NCBI RefSeq assembly: GCF_000718165.1
Contig: NZ_JOEY01000051.1
Location: forward strand, 1 to 64,000
DNA from: Streptomyces fulvoviolaceus
GTDB taxonomy: Bacteria; Actinomycetota; Actinomycetes; Streptomycetales; Streptomycetaceae
DNA: 64,000 bases
Direction: 5' to 3'
The notes under the pieces were generated by a model. The model was not told the origin of the DNA. It saw only the letters and a program-made list of their open reading frames with translations, and did not search any database. Of the stretch, positions 24,190 through 32,448 are shown piece after piece (position 1 is the first letter of the stretch; each line of letters starts with the position of its first letter). A program made the position numbers and the translations under genes.

Positions 24190-24660
24190 TCAGCGCCGGG
24201 CATGACGGGGTGTCAGGAATCCCGCGTCACGCGCCTGGGAGATCAGCCTGAGCGACTTGCGACGGCTGTGCCCGGTCGCGCACATCACCGCGAGGACCGG
24301 GTCGACGCCCTCCTCCTGGGCCGCGCGGTACTCCTGCGCGACCAGCCGGCGCCCCTCCACGCCGCGCGGCCAGGCAGGCCGGGCACGGCTGGGTCCGGCC
24401 GCCTCGGACTCCGTCCCGGGATCCGTCTCGGGCCCGATTCCGCAGGCCTCGGAGAGCGGCTCCTCGATCCAGTCCGCGAGAGCGGCCAGGTCGTCGAGGG
24501 ACAGCGCCGGCTGCGCCCGTACGTCCTCCAGGGAGACGCACCCCTCGGCGACCACGGCGAGCACGTCCACCCGGGCCCCGTCGGGGAAGGCCAGCCGGAC
24601 GTGGAACCACGCCGTCGCGGCCTCGTCCTCCCGCACTTCCCACGCGGGCCACACGGACAC
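24190..24660 (-). CDS. DUF6214 family protein
   Basis: A 156-residue cytoplasmic protein beginning VSVWPAWEVRED. It has a beta-rich N-terminal half (FHVRLAFPDGARVDVLAVV) and a C-terminal helix-turn-helix-like region, DPVLAVMCATGHSRRKSLRLISQARDAGFLTPR. I recognise it as a Streptomyces family named DUF6214, without known function; the C-terminal part could bind DNA. The GTG at 24658-24660 is chosen because the upstream in-frame stretch (from 24714) is AT-rich and looks like promoter rather than coding sequence. It is divergent from the flavoenzyme gene. Confidence 0.75.
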   Translation of the reverse strand: MSVWPAWEVREDEAATAWFHVRLAFPDGARVDVLAVVAEGCVSLEDVRAQPALSLDDLAALADWIEEPLSEACGIGPETDPGTESEAAGPSRARPAWPRGVEGRRLVAQEYRAAQEEGVDPVLAVMCATGHSRRKSLRLISQARDAGFLTPRHARR

Positions 24661-24850
24661 GGTGCCGTCCGTCGGGCAACGATCAGAAAGATTAAGAAAC
24701 GATGCTTCTAGCACACACGCAACGTAACCGCATGATCACATTCCATAAGAATGGACACGCGCGTCTCCACTGCTCCGGCACCCTGTCAGAGCAGCAGCGG
24801 CGGTGCGATCCTGGAGCTGTCAGCGATCTCCTCTCGTAAGGAGTTCCGCC

Positions 24851-26194
24851 GTGCTGCGTGTCGCCGTCGTCGGCTCCGGGCCGAGCGGGTGCTACACCGC
24901 CCAGAGCCTCGTCCAGCTGGATCCCGAAGTGCGCGTCGACGTCCTGGACCGGCTGCCGTGCCCGTACGGCCTGGTGCGGTACGGCGTGGCTCCGGACCAC
25001 GAGAAGATCAAGTCGCTGCAGAACAACCTGCGGACGGTACTGGAGCACGAGCGGGTGCGGTTCCTCGGGGGCGTCCAGGTCGGGCCCGCCGGAGTCCCGG
25101 CCACGCGGCTGCGAGAGCTGTACCACGCGGTCGTCTACTGCGTGGGCGCCGCCACCGACCGGCACCTCGGGATCCCCGGCGAGGACCTGCCGGGCAGTTG
25201 GTCGGCGACCGAGTTCGTGTCCTGGTACAGCGCGCATCCCGACTCCGTCGCCGACGGTTTCGTGCGCGCCGCCCGGGCGGCCGTGGTCATCGGCGTGGGG
25301 AACGTCGCGGTCGACGTGACGCGGATACTGGCGCGCGGCGCGGCGGAGCTCAGCCCCACCGACATGCCCCAGGCGGCGCTCTCCGCACTGGCCGCCAGCA
25401 CGGTGACCGAGATCCACATGGTGGGGCGACGCGGCCCCTCCCAGGCCCGCTTCACCACCAAGGAGCTGCGCGAGCTGGGCGCCCTTCCGGACACCGACGT
25501 GACCGTGGACCCGGCGGAGCTGGCGCTGGATCCGGCCTACCCGGACCCCTCCTCGCTGCCGGCCGCCCAGCGCCGCAACGTGGAGGTGCTGCGCGGCTGG
25601 GCGGGAGCCGTCCCGCAGGACGCGCCCCGCAGGATCTCGCTGCGCTTCTTCCTGCGCCCCGTCGAACTCCTCGCAGAGGGCGGGCGGGTGGGCGCGGTGC
25701 GCTTCGAGCGGACGGAGCCCGACGGGCGCGGCGGCGTGACCGGCACGGGGCGGTTCGAGGACATCGAGGCGCAGTTGGTGCTGCGCTCGGTCGGCTATCG
25801 CGGGATGCCGATGGAGGGGCTGCCGTTCGACGCGGAGAGCGGCATCGTGCCGAACGTCGAGGGCCGTGTCGTGCGCGGCCACTTCGCCTCCCCGGGCGAG
25901 TACGTGGCCGGCTGGATCAAGCGTGGCCCGACGGGGGTGATCGGCACCAACCGGCCGGACGCCAAGGAGACGGTGACGTCCCTGCTCGAGGACGCCGCTC
26001 TGCTCGTACACGAAGATCGGCCCGACGACCCGCTCGCGGCGCTGCGGGCCGAGGGTGTACGGCCCGTCCCGTGGGCGGGATGGCAGGCGATCGAGCGGGC
26101 CGAGGCGGAGCTCGGCGCCTCGCTCGGGCGGGGCGTCGTCAAGCTGCCGGACTGGGAATCACTGCTGGCGGCGGTGCGCTCGGCGGCGTCATAG
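24851..26194 (+). CDS. FAD-dependent ferredoxin/adrenodoxin reductase-like oxidoreductase (FprA type)
   Basis: A 447-residue flavoprotein. The N-terminal FAD motif is VAVVGSGPSGCYTAQSL, and DRLPCPYGLVRYGVAPDHEKIK is a hallmark of the adrenodoxin reductase/FprA family. A second dinucleotide motif, VVIGVGNVAVDVTRILA, binds NAD(P)H, and VGRRGPSQARFT follows. The C-terminal GWIKRGPTGVIGTNRPDA contacts FAD. It should pass electrons from NADPH to a ferredoxin, perhaps for a cytochrome P450, but no ferredoxin or P450 gene is nearby. The GTG at 24851 follows AAGGAG. Confidence 0.92.
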   Translation: MLRVAVVGSGPSGCYTAQSLVQLDPEVRVDVLDRLPCPYGLVRYGVAPDHEKIKSLQNNLRTVLEHERVRFLGGVQVGPAGVPATRLRELYHAVVYCVGAATDRHLGIPGEDLPGSWSATEFVSWYSAHPDSVADGFVRAARAAVVIGVGNVAVDVTRILARGAAELSPTDMPQAALSALAASTVTEIHMVGRRGPSQARFTTKELRELGALPDTDVTVDPAELALDPAYPDPSSLPAAQRRNVEVLRGWAGAVPQDAPRRISLRFFLRPVELLAEGGRVGAVRFERTEPDGRGGVTGTGRFEDIEAQLVLRSVGYRGMPMEGLPFDAESGIVPNVEGRVVRGHFASPGEYVAGWIKRGPTGVIGTNRPDAKETVTSLLEDAALLVHEDRPDDPLAALRAEGVRPVPWAGWQAIERAEAELGASLGRGVVKLPDWESLLAAVRSAAS

Positions 26195-26333
26195 CGGCCT
26201 CATAGCGGCTTGGCGGGCAACCGGGTGGGCATGACACACATCGGCAACAACGCCGAAATCAACAAACTGTTCAAGCCTCGTACGGTCTCGTGCTGTTCGA
26301 ATGTTCCCAGCCATCCGCCGCTCTGGAGTGCCC

Positions 26334-27737
26334 ATGGCAACGACCGCACCCGTGCATCCCGTCGACGAGGTCCCACCCGTACGACAACTGGCCGCCTTCG
26401 GCCTCCAGCACGTGCTCGCGATGTACGCGGGCGCAGTGGCCGTGCCGCTGATCGTCGGCAGTGCGATGAAGCTGTCCCCCGCGGATCTGGCGTATCTGAT
26501 CACCGCCGACCTGCTGGTGTGCGGTATCGCCACGCTCATCCAGTGCATCGGCTTCTGGCGCTTCGGCGTGCGGCTGCCGATCATGCAGGGCTGTACGTTC
26601 GCGGCCGTGTCGCCGATGGTGCTCATCGGTACGACGGGCGGCGGACTGCCCGCGATCTATGGCTCGGTGATCGTCGCGGGGCTCGCGATCGTGCTGCTGG
26701 CGCCGGTCTTCGGGCGGCTGCTGCGCTTCTTCCCGCCGCTGGTCACGGGCACGGTGATCCTGATCATCGGCATCTCGCTGCTGCCGGTCGCGGGCAACTG
26801 GGCCGCGGGCGGCGTCGGTGCGGCGGACTTCGGCGAGCCGAAGAACCTGGCGCTGGCCGCCTTCGTGCTCGCGGTGGTGCTGGGTGTGCAGCGGTTCGCG
26901 CCGGTGTTCCTGAGCCGGATCGCGGTGCTGATCGGCATCGCGGTGGGCCTCGCGGTCGCCGTCCCCTTCGGATTCACGGACTTCGGCGGGGTCGGGGACT
27001 CCGACTGGGTCGGGATCAGCACGCCGTTCCACTTCGGGGCGCCCACCTTCGAGGCGTCCGCGATCATCTCCATGCTGGTCGTGGCGCTGGTGACGATGAC
27101 AGAGACGACCGGTGACCTGATCGCGGTCGGCGAGATGACGGACCGGAAGGTCGACTCGCGCTCCCTCTCGGACGGCCTGCGCGCCGACGGCCTGTCGACC
27201 GTCCTGGGCGGCGTCTTCAACACCTTCCCGTACACGGCGTACGCGCAGAACGTCGGCCTCGTCGGCATGACCCGCGTCCGCAGCCGCTGGGTCGTCGCCA
27301 CGTCCGGCGCCATCCTCGTCCTGCTCGGCCTGCTGCCCAAGCTGGGCGCGGTGGTCGCGGCGATACCCGCGCCGGTACTGGGCGGTGCGGGCCTGGTGAT
27401 GTTCGGGACGGTGGCGGCGAGCGGCCTCAAGACCCTCGCCCAGGTCGACTTCAAGGGCAACAACAACCTGACGGTGGTGGCCGTCTCGGTGGCCATGGGC
27501 GTGCTGCCGGTCGGCGTGCCGACGATCTACGCGAAGTTCCCGGACTGGTTCCAGACGGTGATGAACAGCGGCATCAGCGCGGGCTGTCTGACGGCGATCG
27601 TGCTGAACCTGCTCTTCAACCACCTGCCGGCGAAGGCCGGTTCAGCCGACTCCGCCGGTCCGGTCGCCGAGGCGGACGACCTGCCGGGCGGCGGCGTCGA
27701 GGAGGGTGTCGAGAAGTCCCGGGAAGAGGTCGTCTAG
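26334..27737 (+). CDS. NCS2 family nucleobase:cation symporter (xanthine/uric acid permease type)
   Basis: A 467-residue membrane transporter with about 12-14 helices. Family signatures include GLQHVLAMYAGAVAVPLIVG at the N-terminus, MQGCTFAAVSPM, and the functional QH/ETTGD region (ALVTMTETTGDLIAVGE), followed by NTFPYTAYAQNVGLVGMT. The ETTGD form is typical of the xanthine/urate branch rather than uracil permeases. The ATG at 26334 has CTGGAG upstream. The last 96 bases overlap the convergent arsR gene. No purine catabolic genes are adjacent. Confidence 0.92.
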   Translation: MATTAPVHPVDEVPPVRQLAAFGLQHVLAMYAGAVAVPLIVGSAMKLSPADLAYLITADLLVCGIATLIQCIGFWRFGVRLPIMQGCTFAAVSPMVLIGTTGGGLPAIYGSVIVAGLAIVLLAPVFGRLLRFFPPLVTGTVILIIGISLLPVAGNWAAGGVGAADFGEPKNLALAAFVLAVVLGVQRFAPVFLSRIAVLIGIAVGLAVAVPFGFTDFGGVGDSDWVGISTPFHFGAPTFEASAIISMLVVALVTMTETTGDLIAVGEMTDRKVDSRSLSDGLRADGLSTVLGGVFNTFPYTAYAQNVGLVGMTRVRSRWVVATSGAILVLLGLLPKLGAVVAAIPAPVLGGAGLVMFGTVAASGLKTLAQVDFKGNNNLTVVAVSVAMGVLPVGVPTIYAKFPDWFQTVMNSGISAGCLTAIVLNLLFNHLPAKAGSADSAGPVAEADDLPGGGVEEGVEKSREEVV

Positions 27738-28010
27738 GTCGTCCCGGCGCAGGCCGTTCATCTTGGCCGTGCCCTGGTAGATCTGCCGGATCACTCCGCT
27801 CTCGCGCAGCACCCGGAAGTGGTGCGTGGTGGTGGACTTGGTGACGGGCAGATCGAAGTGCGAACAGGAGAGCTCGTCGCTGACAGCGGCGAGCTCTCGC
27901 ACGATCTGGAGCCGCATCGGGTCGGAGAGCGCGTGCAGGATGCCCTCCAGCCGGATCTCGTCGCGCGCCGGGTGCGGCAGGGCGCGGCTGCTGACGGCGG
28001 GGGAGGTCAC
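27642..28010 (-). CDS. ArsR family transcriptional regulator
   Basis: A 122-residue winged-helix repressor. The DNA-binding part is LEGILHALSDPMRLQIVRELA ... KSTTTHHFRVLRESGVIRQIYQG; the single cysteine (ELSCSHFD) is not part of a clear metal site, so an organic or redox ligand is likely. The GTG at 28008-28010 has GGAG nine bases upstream. It is divergent from the Old Yellow Enzyme gene, and two perfect palindromes in the gap are obvious binding sites. Its 3' end is embedded in the last 96 bases of the NCS2 gene on the other strand. Confidence 0.88.
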   Translation of the reverse strand: MTSPAVSSRALPHPARDEIRLEGILHALSDPMRLQIVRELAAVSDELSCSHFDLPVTKSTTTHHFRVLRESGVIRQIYQGTAKMNGLRRDDLDDLFPGLLDTLLDAAARQVVRLGDRTGGVG

Positions 28011-28053
28011 GGCGGCTCCGCTTCTTCGGGAAAACCCTTCGGGAAATCCATTG

Positions 28054-28069
28054 TACGAGACCTCTCGTA
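28054..28069. promoter_or_regulatory. ArsR operator 1
   Basis: Perfect inverted repeat TACGAGA-CC-TCTCGTA in the arsR/OYE intergenic region. It lies 44 bases upstream of the arsR start and shares the TACGA half-site with operator 2. Confidence 0.65.
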
Positions 28070-28071
28070 GT

Positions 28072-28103
28072 TTGACACCTGGCGTACTACGATGCCTATC
28101 GTA
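28072..28103 (+). promoter_or_regulatory. Promoter of the OYE gene with ArsR operator 2
   Basis: A -35 box TTGACA at 28072-28077 and a possible -10 TATCGT at 28097-28102 point to the flavin oxidoreductase gene. The perfect inverted repeat TACGAT-GCCT-ATCGTA at 28088-28103 covers the -10, so a bound ArsR would block transcription. Confidence 0.6.
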
Positions 28104-28141
28104 CGAGTCGACCACCGGTCCCGTGAAGAATGGAGCCCGCC

Positions 28142-29221
28142 GTGAGTGCACTCTTCGAGCCCTACACCCTGCGCGACGTGACGATCCCCAACCGGGTGTG
28201 GATGCCGCCGATGTGCCAGTACTCGGCCGCCCCACTCGGTCCGGACACGGGCGCCCCCAACGACTGGCACTTCGCGCACTACGCCGCCCGCGCGGCCGGC
28301 GGCACGGGCCTGCTCATCGTCGAGGCCACCGGTGTCAGCCCCGAGGGCCGGATCTCCCCGTACGACCTCGGTATCTGGAACGACACCCAGGTCGAGGCGT
28401 TCCGCCGGATCACGCGCTTCCTGGTCTCCCAGGGCACGGTCCCGGGCATCCAGCTCGCACACTCCGGCCGCAAGGCCTCGACCGACCGGCCATGGAAGGG
28501 CGGTGCGCCCCTCGGTCCGGAGGCGGGCGCATGGCAGCCACTGGGTCCGAGCGCGCTCGCGTTCGACGAGCGACACCCGGTACCGACCGAGCTGACGGTC
28601 GCTCAGATCCAGGAAATCGTGGGCCAGTTCGCGGACGCCGCGCTTCGCGCCCTCGCCGCCGGCTTCGAGATCGCCGAGATCCACGGCGCCCATGGCTACC
28701 TGATCAGCAACTTCCTCTCCCCGCACAGCAACCACCGCACCGACGCGTACGGCGGCTCGTACGAGAACCGCACGCGCTTCGCCCTCGAGGTCGTCGACGC
28801 CGTGCGCGCGGTATGGCCGGAGGACAAGCCCCTGTTCTTCCGTATCTCCGCGACCGACTGGCTGGAGGAGGGCGGCTGGACGCCGGACGACACGGTCCGT
28901 TTCGCCGCCGACCTCCACGCCCACGGCATCGACCTCCTCGACGTCTCCACCGGCGGCAACGCGTCCGGCGTCCGCATCCCGACGGGCCCCGGCTACCAGG
29001 TCCCCTTCGCGGCCCGCGTCAAGGCCGAGACGTCGCTGCCGGTCGCTGCGGTCGGCCTGATCACGGACGTCGAACAGGCGGAGAAGATCCTGGCGAACGA
29101 CGAGGCGGATGCGGTGCTGTTGGGGCGCGAGCTGCTGCGCAACCCGTCCTGGGCGCGGCACGCGGCGCGGGAGCTGGGCGCGGACGTGCGGGTGCCGGAC
29201 CAGTACCACCGGTCGGTCTGA
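28142..29221 (+). CDS. NADH:flavin oxidoreductase, Old Yellow Enzyme family (YqjM/OYE class III-like)
   Basis: A 359-residue FMN TIM barrel. YqjM-type features include MPPMCQYSA near the N-terminus (cysteine that tunes FMN), the substrate-binding H-x-x-H pair in IHGAHGYL, QLAHSGRKAS, SNHRTDAYGGSYENRTRF and the FMN-phosphate segment ADAVLLGRELLRNP. It reduces activated alkenes such as enones with NAD(P)H, and may detoxify electrophiles. The GTG at 28142 follows GGAG. Control by the divergent ArsR protein through two palindromes is strongly suggested. Confidence 0.92.
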   Translation: MSALFEPYTLRDVTIPNRVWMPPMCQYSAAPLGPDTGAPNDWHFAHYAARAAGGTGLLIVEATGVSPEGRISPYDLGIWNDTQVEAFRRITRFLVSQGTVPGIQLAHSGRKASTDRPWKGGAPLGPEAGAWQPLGPSALAFDERHPVPTELTVAQIQEIVGQFADAALRALAAGFEIAEIHGAHGYLISNFLSPHSNHRTDAYGGSYENRTRFALEVVDAVRAVWPEDKPLFFRISATDWLEEGGWTPDDTVRFAADLHAHGIDLLDVSTGGNASGVRIPTGPGYQVPFAARVKAETSLPVAAVGLITDVEQAEKILANDEADAVLLGRELLRNPSWARHAARELGADVRVPDQYHRSV

Positions 29222-29493
29222 ACACGGTTCTTCGGCCGGTCCGGGAAAACGCTCACGGCACAGGGAAGCGATGACTAGGCTCCCCTGTGCACGGTCGGCA
29301 CAGCCGACTGCGACGGGAATGGGTCCGGCGTCCCTTTCGGGCGTGTCCGCCGAGACGATCGGCGACGCGTCAATCGCGACAACTTCACACGCGGCCTGCA
29401 CGCCGGCAGGGCCTCAGTTGATCACCGTCGGTTCAGGGTGGTCGGCCTGAGACACCTGCCATCCTGCCTGCGGCTCGCACTCGGTTCGATCAC

Positions 29494-29510
29494 CCTCCTC
29501 TCGGAGGAGG
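29494..29510 (+). promoter_or_regulatory. Hairpin that sequesters the ribosome-binding site of the small membrane protein
   Basis: CCTCCTC and GAGGAGG form a seven-base stem with a TCG loop. The right arm is the Shine-Dalgarno (GGAGGAGG), seven bases before the ATG at 29518. In the folded state the site would be unavailable to ribosomes, so translation may depend on unfolding. Confidence 0.55.
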
Positions 29511-29517
29511 CCCGAGT

Positions 29518-29697
29518 ATGGAGTCGCAGATCGTCCTGGAAATCCTGGGCGCGGCCAGCGTGGTGTCCGTGTTCCTCTACGTCCTCACCGGACTGCTCGA
29601 CCAGATCCGGGGCCTCCTGCGCTCCTGGGACCAGGTCCGGCAGGACGCCCGGGCACTGCGCCGGGGCGTCCCGCCGGAGGATGGGGACAGCCGGTGA
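29518..29697 (+). CDS. Small single-pass membrane protein (59 aa), hypothetical
   Basis: A short gene starting MESQIVLEILGAASVVSVFL. It has one hydrophobic helix (about residues 5-25), then an amphipathic basic segment DQIRGLLRSWDQVRQDARALRR. The very strong GGAGGAGG signal and GC pattern favour a real gene, though I do not recognise the family. The signal is embedded in a hairpin. The gene is 296 bases downstream of the Old Yellow Enzyme gene, in a gap otherwise without features, and ends five bases before the stop of the convergent esterase gene. A membrane-anchored small regulator is possible but unproven. Confidence 0.6.
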   Translation: MESQIVLEILGAASVVSVFLYVLTGLLDQIRGLLRSWDQVRQDARALRRGVPPEDGDSR

Positions 29698-29702
29698 ACA
29701 GC

Positions 29703-31028
29703 TCAACTCGCGCCGCAGACCGTCCCGTTGAGCGTGTAGGTAGTCGGCGCCGCACTGTTCCCGCTGTGGTTCGCCTGGTAGCCGATGGTCACGCTCGCGT
29801 TCGCGGCGAGTGTGCCGTTGTACGACGCGTTCGTCGCCGTCACCGCCCCGGACGCCGGGGCGTACGTGGCGCCCCAGCCGTTGGTGATCGTCTGGCCGGC
29901 AGGAAGGGTGAAGCCGAGTTGCCAGCCGTTGATCGTGGTCGTGCCCGTGTTGGTGAGGGTCACGGAGGCGGTCAGGCCGGTGTTCCAGGCGTTGGTCGTG
30001 GCGGTCACCTTGCAGGCGCCGGGCTGGGGTTGGGGTGCGGGGCCGTCGCCGTCCAGGCCGAAGAAGGTGAGGGCGCGGGTGGCCATGCCGGTGGTGTAGA
30101 GGTTGTGGCCCACGCCCTGGAGGCTGACCGCCTCGACGGGGGCCTGGTCACCGGTGGCGCCGTAGCGGGTGCGGGTCCAGCCGGAGACGGGCGAGTCGGT
30201 GGCGGCCGGGGTCTGGCTGACGCCGAGGACGTTCGTCCACTGCTTGATCTCCTCCCCGAAGTTGGGGTAGCGCAGGACGTCGTCCTCGGTGCCGTGCCAC
30301 ACCTGCATGCGCGGGCGGGCGCCGGTGTAGCCCGGGTAGGCGGCGCGGACGATGTCGCCCCACTCCTGCGGGGTGTGGGTGATCGTGCCGCCGGAGCAGG
30401 CGCTGTTCCACTCGGAGCCGTCGGTGGTGGCGAAGCAGCCGAAGGGCACGCCGGCGAAGGCGGCACCGGCCGCGAACACGTCGGGGTAGTCGCCCAGCAG
30501 GACGTTCGTCATCATCGCACCGGAGGAGATGCCGGTGGCGAAGATCCTGCTCCTGTCGGCGGAGTAGGTGCCGACCGTCCAGTCGATCATCGACTTGATG
30601 CCTACGGGGTCACTGCCGCCGCCCCGTGTCAGCGCCTGGGGCGAGGACACGTCGAAACACTTGCTGGCCCGGGTGACCGACGGGTAGACCACCACGAACC
30701 CGTAGGTGTCGGCCAGCGAGGCCCACTCGGTGTTGGTGTACATGGCCGGTCCGGAGCCGGTGCAGTAGTGCACGGCCACCACGACCGCGGGGTTCGTGGT
30801 GACGCTGTCCGGCACGTACAGGTACATCTGGAGGTTGCTGGGGTTGGCCCCGAAGTTCGTGACTTCGGTGAGCGTCGCGGTGGGGGCGACAACGGCGGCC
30901 GACGCGGCGGGTTCGGGGCGGGCCGAGGCCGCGGGCGCGCCGAGGAGGGCCGCCGTGAGCAGTGTCAGCAGGACCACCAGCACGGAACGCAGCGGTCTCC
31001 TCGCGGTGTTGCGGGGGGTGGTGGACAC
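29703..31028 (-). CDS. Secreted PHB depolymerase-family (CE1-like) esterase with C-terminal CBM2
   Basis: A 441-residue secreted enzyme. A Sec signal (about 1-37) is followed by an alpha/beta hydrolase with the nucleophile S168 in ATGISSGAM. Histidine in QGVGHNLYT is the likely catalytic base. After a PQPQPG linker comes a family 2 carbohydrate-binding module (about 343-441) with conserved tryptophans (NAWNTG, INGWQLGF, ITNGWGATY). Enzymes of this type remove acetyl or feruloyl groups from xylan; the CBM2 anchors to cellulose or xylan. It starts at the GTG at 31026-31028, 17 bases after the GH62 stop, so the two form an arabinoxylan-debranching operon. Confidence 0.88.
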   Translation of the reverse strand: MSTTPRNTARRPLRSVLVVLLTLLTAALLGAPAASARPEPAASAAVVAPTATLTEVTNFGANPSNLQMYLYVPDSVTTNPAVVVAVHYCTGSGPAMYTNTEWASLADTYGFVVVYPSVTRASKCFDVSSPQALTRGGGSDPVGIKSMIDWTVGTYSADRSRIFATGISSGAMMTNVLLGDYPDVFAAGAAFAGVPFGCFATTDGSEWNSACSGGTITHTPQEWGDIVRAAYPGYTGARPRMQVWHGTEDDVLRYPNFGEEIKQWTNVLGVSQTPAATDSPVSGWTRTRYGATGDQAPVEAVSLQGVGHNLYTTGMATRALTFFGLDGDGPAPQPQPGACKVTATTNAWNTGLTASVTLTNTGTTTINGWQLGFTLPAGQTITNGWGATYAPASGAVTATNASYNGTLAANASVTIGYQANHSGNSAAPTTYTLNGTVCGAS

Positions 31029-31045
31029 GTCCTTGTCCCTTCCGT

Positions 31046-32134
31046 TCAGCAGGAGGAGTTGGTCTGTGTCAACAGGCTCAGGCGCCAGGGCAGTTGGGAG
31101 TAACTGCCCGACGCGGCAGGGTCCAGCCCCTGGTAGAGGAACCGCAGTCGGCAGGGGTCGATCGTGAGCGTCTGGTCGACGCCGTCGCGGATCATCTCGC
31201 CGTGGCTGAAGTCCTTCGTCCAGGCCGGCTCCCCCTCCGCGAAGGTCACGTTGTTGGAGCGGATGAACGCGTTCGCCTCGGTGTCCGCCAGTGGCGTCCA
31301 CGTGCCGCCCAGGCTGTCTGCGGTCCAGGCCCGGAAGTAGCGCCGCCAGTCGGAGCCGGTGGCCAGGGCCTCGACCAGCATCAGGTATTTGCCGCTGTGG
31401 CCGAGGCGGTAGACGTTGCTCGCCTCGAAGAGGTCGAAGCGGTTGGGCTCGGCCAGGACGATCTCGGTGTCGCGGAAGCCGTTCGGGAACTCGGCGAGCG
31501 TGGTCCGCGAGCGGTACTGGTGGCCGTTGTCGTCGGAGAAGAAGAGGTAGCAGTCGGCCTTGTCGCAGATCGTCCAGAAGTCCAGCCAGAAGCCCGACCC
31601 CTTGTTCTCCGTGAGGACCGGGGGCTCGGCGTCGAAGAAGTAGCGCGGCGCGCTCCAACTCTCCGGTTTGCTGGGGTCCTTGGTCGTGGAGTAGGAGGGC
31701 GGGCCGGTCTGGTAGACCATGTACCAGAGCTTCTGGGGCGCGAAGTAGAACACCTGGGGGGCCGCGGCGTACCGGTTGCCGATGTTCGGGTTGGCGTCCA
31801 GGAAGGTCTGCGGTGCGGCGGCCGCCTGGGACCAGTCGGCGAAGCTCGTGTGGGACAGACTCCACGCCCCGGCGGTGTTCGCGGTCGTCATGTAGACGTG
31901 CCAGCGGTTCTTGTACCGGAAGACCGTCGGGTCCTTCACGGAGACGATCGGGTGGTCGGCATCCGGCCGGGGAGCGATCAGCGGACCGGTCGAGGACCAG
32001 CTGAAGGAGTCCGGCAGCGCGGCCCGCCCCTCGGACTCGGCCGCCGCCGGACCGGGCGCCAGGACACTGAGCCCGACGGCCAGTAACGCGAGCACCAGTC
32101 CGCTGATGAACGTACGCATACGTGGAGTCGCCAT
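31046..32134 (-). CDS. GH62 alpha-L-arabinofuranosidase, secreted
   Basis: A 362-residue secreted enzyme: signal peptide (about 1-32, ending PAAAE) and a five-bladed propeller of family GH62. Catalytic residues by alignment to known GH62 enzymes are D68 (VKDPTV), D185 (FWLDFW) and E237 (LFEASNVY). The end DPCRLRFLYQGLDP ... LPWRLSLLTQTNSSC matches the family closely. It removes arabinose side chains from arabinoxylan. No binding module is attached, but the co-transcribed esterase carries one. The ATG at 32132-32134 has GAGGGG upstream. A CebR-like box 80 bases upstream suggests repression by the cellulose-utilisation regulator. Confidence 0.93.
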   Translation of the reverse strand: MATPRMRTFISGLVLALLAVGLSVLAPGPAAAESEGRAALPDSFSWSSTGPLIAPRPDADHPIVSVKDPTVFRYKNRWHVYMTTANTAGAWSLSHTSFADWSQAAAAPQTFLDANPNIGNRYAAAPQVFYFAPQKLWYMVYQTGPPSYSTTKDPSKPESWSAPRYFFDAEPPVLTENKGSGFWLDFWTICDKADCYLFFSDDNGHQYRSRTTLAEFPNGFRDTEIVLAEPNRFDLFEASNVYRLGHSGKYLMLVEALATGSDWRRYFRAWTADSLGGTWTPLADTEANAFIRSNNVTFAEGEPAWTKDFSHGEMIRDGVDQTLTIDPCRLRFLYQGLDPAASGSYSQLPWRLSLLTQTNSSC

Positions 32135-32213
32135 CGACTCGCCCCTCTCGGCTTTCTCGGCCCTCTCGGAAGGGAAGCGTCCGCCGAGCATCGTGGCATG
32201 CACATGGCCCCCA

Positions 32214-32227
32214 TGGAAGCGCTCCCA
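32214..32227. promoter_or_regulatory. CebR-like operator upstream of GH62
   Basis: TGGAAGCGCTCCCA matches the 14-base CebR box TGGGAGCGCTCCCA at 13 of 14 positions. CebR represses cellulose-utilisation genes in Streptomyces and is released by cello-oligosaccharides. The box lies 80 bases upstream of the GH62 start. Confidence 0.6.
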
Positions 32228-32290
32228 CGCTCCGAAAGAATTCGCTCGCGCCGCCCACCAGGCGTGACCGAATGTCTTCTGCGCAAAGCG

Positions 32291-32319
32291 TTGACTAGAA
32301 AGCGCTTGCACCCTACGTT
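32291..32319 (+). promoter_or_regulatory. Promoter with LacI-type operator for pectate lyase genes
   Basis: A -35 TTGACT (32291-32296) and -10 TACGTT (32314-32319) with a 17-base spacer. The spacer holds GAAAGCGCTTGC, whose AAGCGCTT core is palindromic and typical of LacI-family operators. The transcript would reach the PL1 start at 32449 after a leader of about 125 bases. Confidence 0.5.
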
Positions 32320-32448
32320 CCGTTCAGCAGTGTGACCGACCCGAACCGCTCCGGGCCTGCACAGCCACTCTGCATGCGCAGGGCGTTCACAATGACGCAC
32401 AAGATTCATGTACTTGACCAACCAGGCACCATGAAGGGACGCACCCCC

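Larger units (their letters stand above)
32135..32448. other. Regulatory region between GH62 and PL1 genes
   Basis: A 314-base divergent gap with no gene. It contains a CebR-like box on the GH62 side and a promoter with a LacI-type operator on the pectate lyase side, so it is the control centre of the cell-wall-degradation island. Confidence 0.6.

Noticed and set aside
29460..29500. A tRNA-like GGTTCGATCACC word.
   Set aside because: No acceptor stem or anticodon arm can be formed around it.
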